Below are positions 5,495-5,851 of a stretch of DNA of 5,851 nt, in pieces. The stretch is from Fretibacterium sp. (GTDB taxonomy: Bacteria; Synergistota; Synergistia; Synergistales; Aminobacteriaceae). How positions within the stretch are numbered: position 1 is the stretch's first letter; the number at the start of each line of letters is the position of its first letter. A program made the translations under genes and the position numbers. The notes beneath the pieces are model-generated. The model was not told the origin of the DNA, made no database searches, and saw nothing but the letters and a program-made list of their open reading frames with translations. The DNA lies in contig JAEEGY010000123.1 in assembly GCA_016280565.1 (NCBI GenBank), positions 1-5,851 of the forward strand, in the 5' to 3' direction.

Positions 5495-5825
5495 GTCCGT
5501 ATACCTCCTTATATCTCTTCAAATATTCAGTAGCTTTCTCAATATCTCGATTCTGCGTCCTCTTGGACCCTGCGCATAGCAACAAGACCAAGACACACCC
5601 CACCTGTGAATAATAAACTCGATAACCTGGCCCAGTGTCAAGAACAAGCTCCCAAACATCATCCCGACAAAAACGATGCACGCCGAAATTACCTTTTTCA
5701 GCACGCTTCACAGCCCTGATGATTGCAGAGCGTCCGCGCAAATCCCGCAAACTATCAAGCCATTCCTGATAAATATCGTGCCCATTTTCCTCGTAATGGA
5801 CAATCTCATACTGCTCTTCCATCAT
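5475..5825 (-). CDS. RelE/ParE-superfamily toxin, Gp49/HigB-like addiction-module killer
   Basis: This 116-residue protein carries the core signature of the HigB/Gp49 group of type II toxins: EWLDSLRDLRGR (21-32), the basic stretch IIRAVKRAEKGNFG (35-48), VWELVLDTGPGYRVYY (57-72) and LLLCAGSKRTQNRDIEKATEYL (81-102). The family is known for toxins that cleave mRNA on the ribosome or act similarly. Here R37, R41, R69 and K88 are candidate functional residues by position in the family; this is inference. The length is usual and no frame break is visible, so it is probably intact. Two adjacent ATGs are possible starts. The purine-rich GGGAG (5829-5833) is 3 nt from ATG 5825 but 6 nt from ATG 5822, so the latter fits better. 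The antitoxin overlaps its 3' end. Local DNA is more AT-rich than the kor genes, which suggests acquisition. Confidence 0.88.
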   Translation of the reverse strand: MMEEQYEIVHYEENGHDIYQEWLDSLRDLRGRSAIIRAVKRAEKGNFGVHRFCRDDVWELVLDTGPGYRVYYSQVGCVLVLLLCAGSKRTQNRDIEKATEYLKRYKEVYGHDSIHH

Positions 5826-5842
5826 CTTCTCCCTTCATTCTA

Positions 5843-5851
5843 AGTATAACA
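5843..5851 (-). promoter_or_regulatory. Extended -10 element of the toxin-antitoxin promoter
   Basis: The - strand reads TGT then TATACT (5843-5848), a 5-of-6 match to TATAAT with the TGn extension. Any -35 would lie beyond the window. Transcription would start near 5836, leaving only about 11-14 nt of leader before the toxin ATGs. Confidence 0.5.

Noticed and set aside
5226..5579. 117-codon + strand frame over the antitoxin and the toxin end
   Set aside because: It is opposite the toxin-antitoxin genes, runs through the hairpin at 5249-5272 and resembles no family.

Overview
The window looks like ordinary chromosomal DNA from an anaerobic bacterium. It carries an oxygen-sensitive ferredoxin-dependent 2-oxoacid oxidoreductase and signalling proteins of a kind familiar from Synergistota and Clostridia. 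The core is GC-rich (a sample row inside korA is about 67% GC). The protein style and the four-gene korDABC order make a Synergistota-like organism my best guess, but nothing here fixes the taxon.

Left part (2-1155, + strand): the 3' end of a histidine-phosphotransfer (HPt) signalling protein, probably a hybrid sensor kinase. A 264-residue response regulator follows after 17 nt. It has two receiver folds: a degenerate N-terminal one and an intact C-terminal one. The pair probably forms a phosphorelay without its own DNA-binding output. A GC-rich hairpin with T-rich flanks on both sides (1171-1202) separates these genes from the convergent genes to the right.

Middle part (1217-3989, - strand, read right to left): korD (ferredoxin), korA, korB and korC, tightly packed (8-nt overlap, then 1-nt and 2-nt gaps). 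They encode the complete subunit set of a 2-oxoacid:ferredoxin oxidoreductase, most like the KorDABC/Vor type. The enzyme oxidatively decarboxylates a 2-oxoacid with CoA, using thiamine diphosphate and iron-sulfur clusters, and reduces ferredoxin.

Upstream of korD on the same strand, 42 nt away, is a 342-residue protein (4032-5060) with a DUF4365-like N-terminal half and an unrecognised C-terminal half. It has substitutions at two positions that are normally D and K in the family. Residues about 7-33 are encoded by two imperfect tandem copies of a ~40-bp GC-rich hairpin-forming repeat, placed exactly between the start and the conserved domain. A good sigma-70-like promoter (5150-5177) lies 80-90 nt upstream and could drive this gene and korDABC.

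Right end (5309-5825, - strand): a RelE/ParE-superfamily (Gp49/HigB-like) toxin followed by a 61-residue antitoxin, overlapping by 20 nt. The DNA here is visibly more AT-rich (a sample row is about 45% GC), which suggests acquisition. A perfect 10-bp hairpin closes the module. The spacer between it and the DUF4365 gene holds further GC-rich inverted repeats and the promoter.

I see no RNA genes, CRISPR array or insertion sequence. I do not see a clearly new system. The DUF4365 variant with its repeat-encoded N-terminus and the toxin-antitoxin pair with a short, apparently HTH-less antitoxin are the items most worth a second look.
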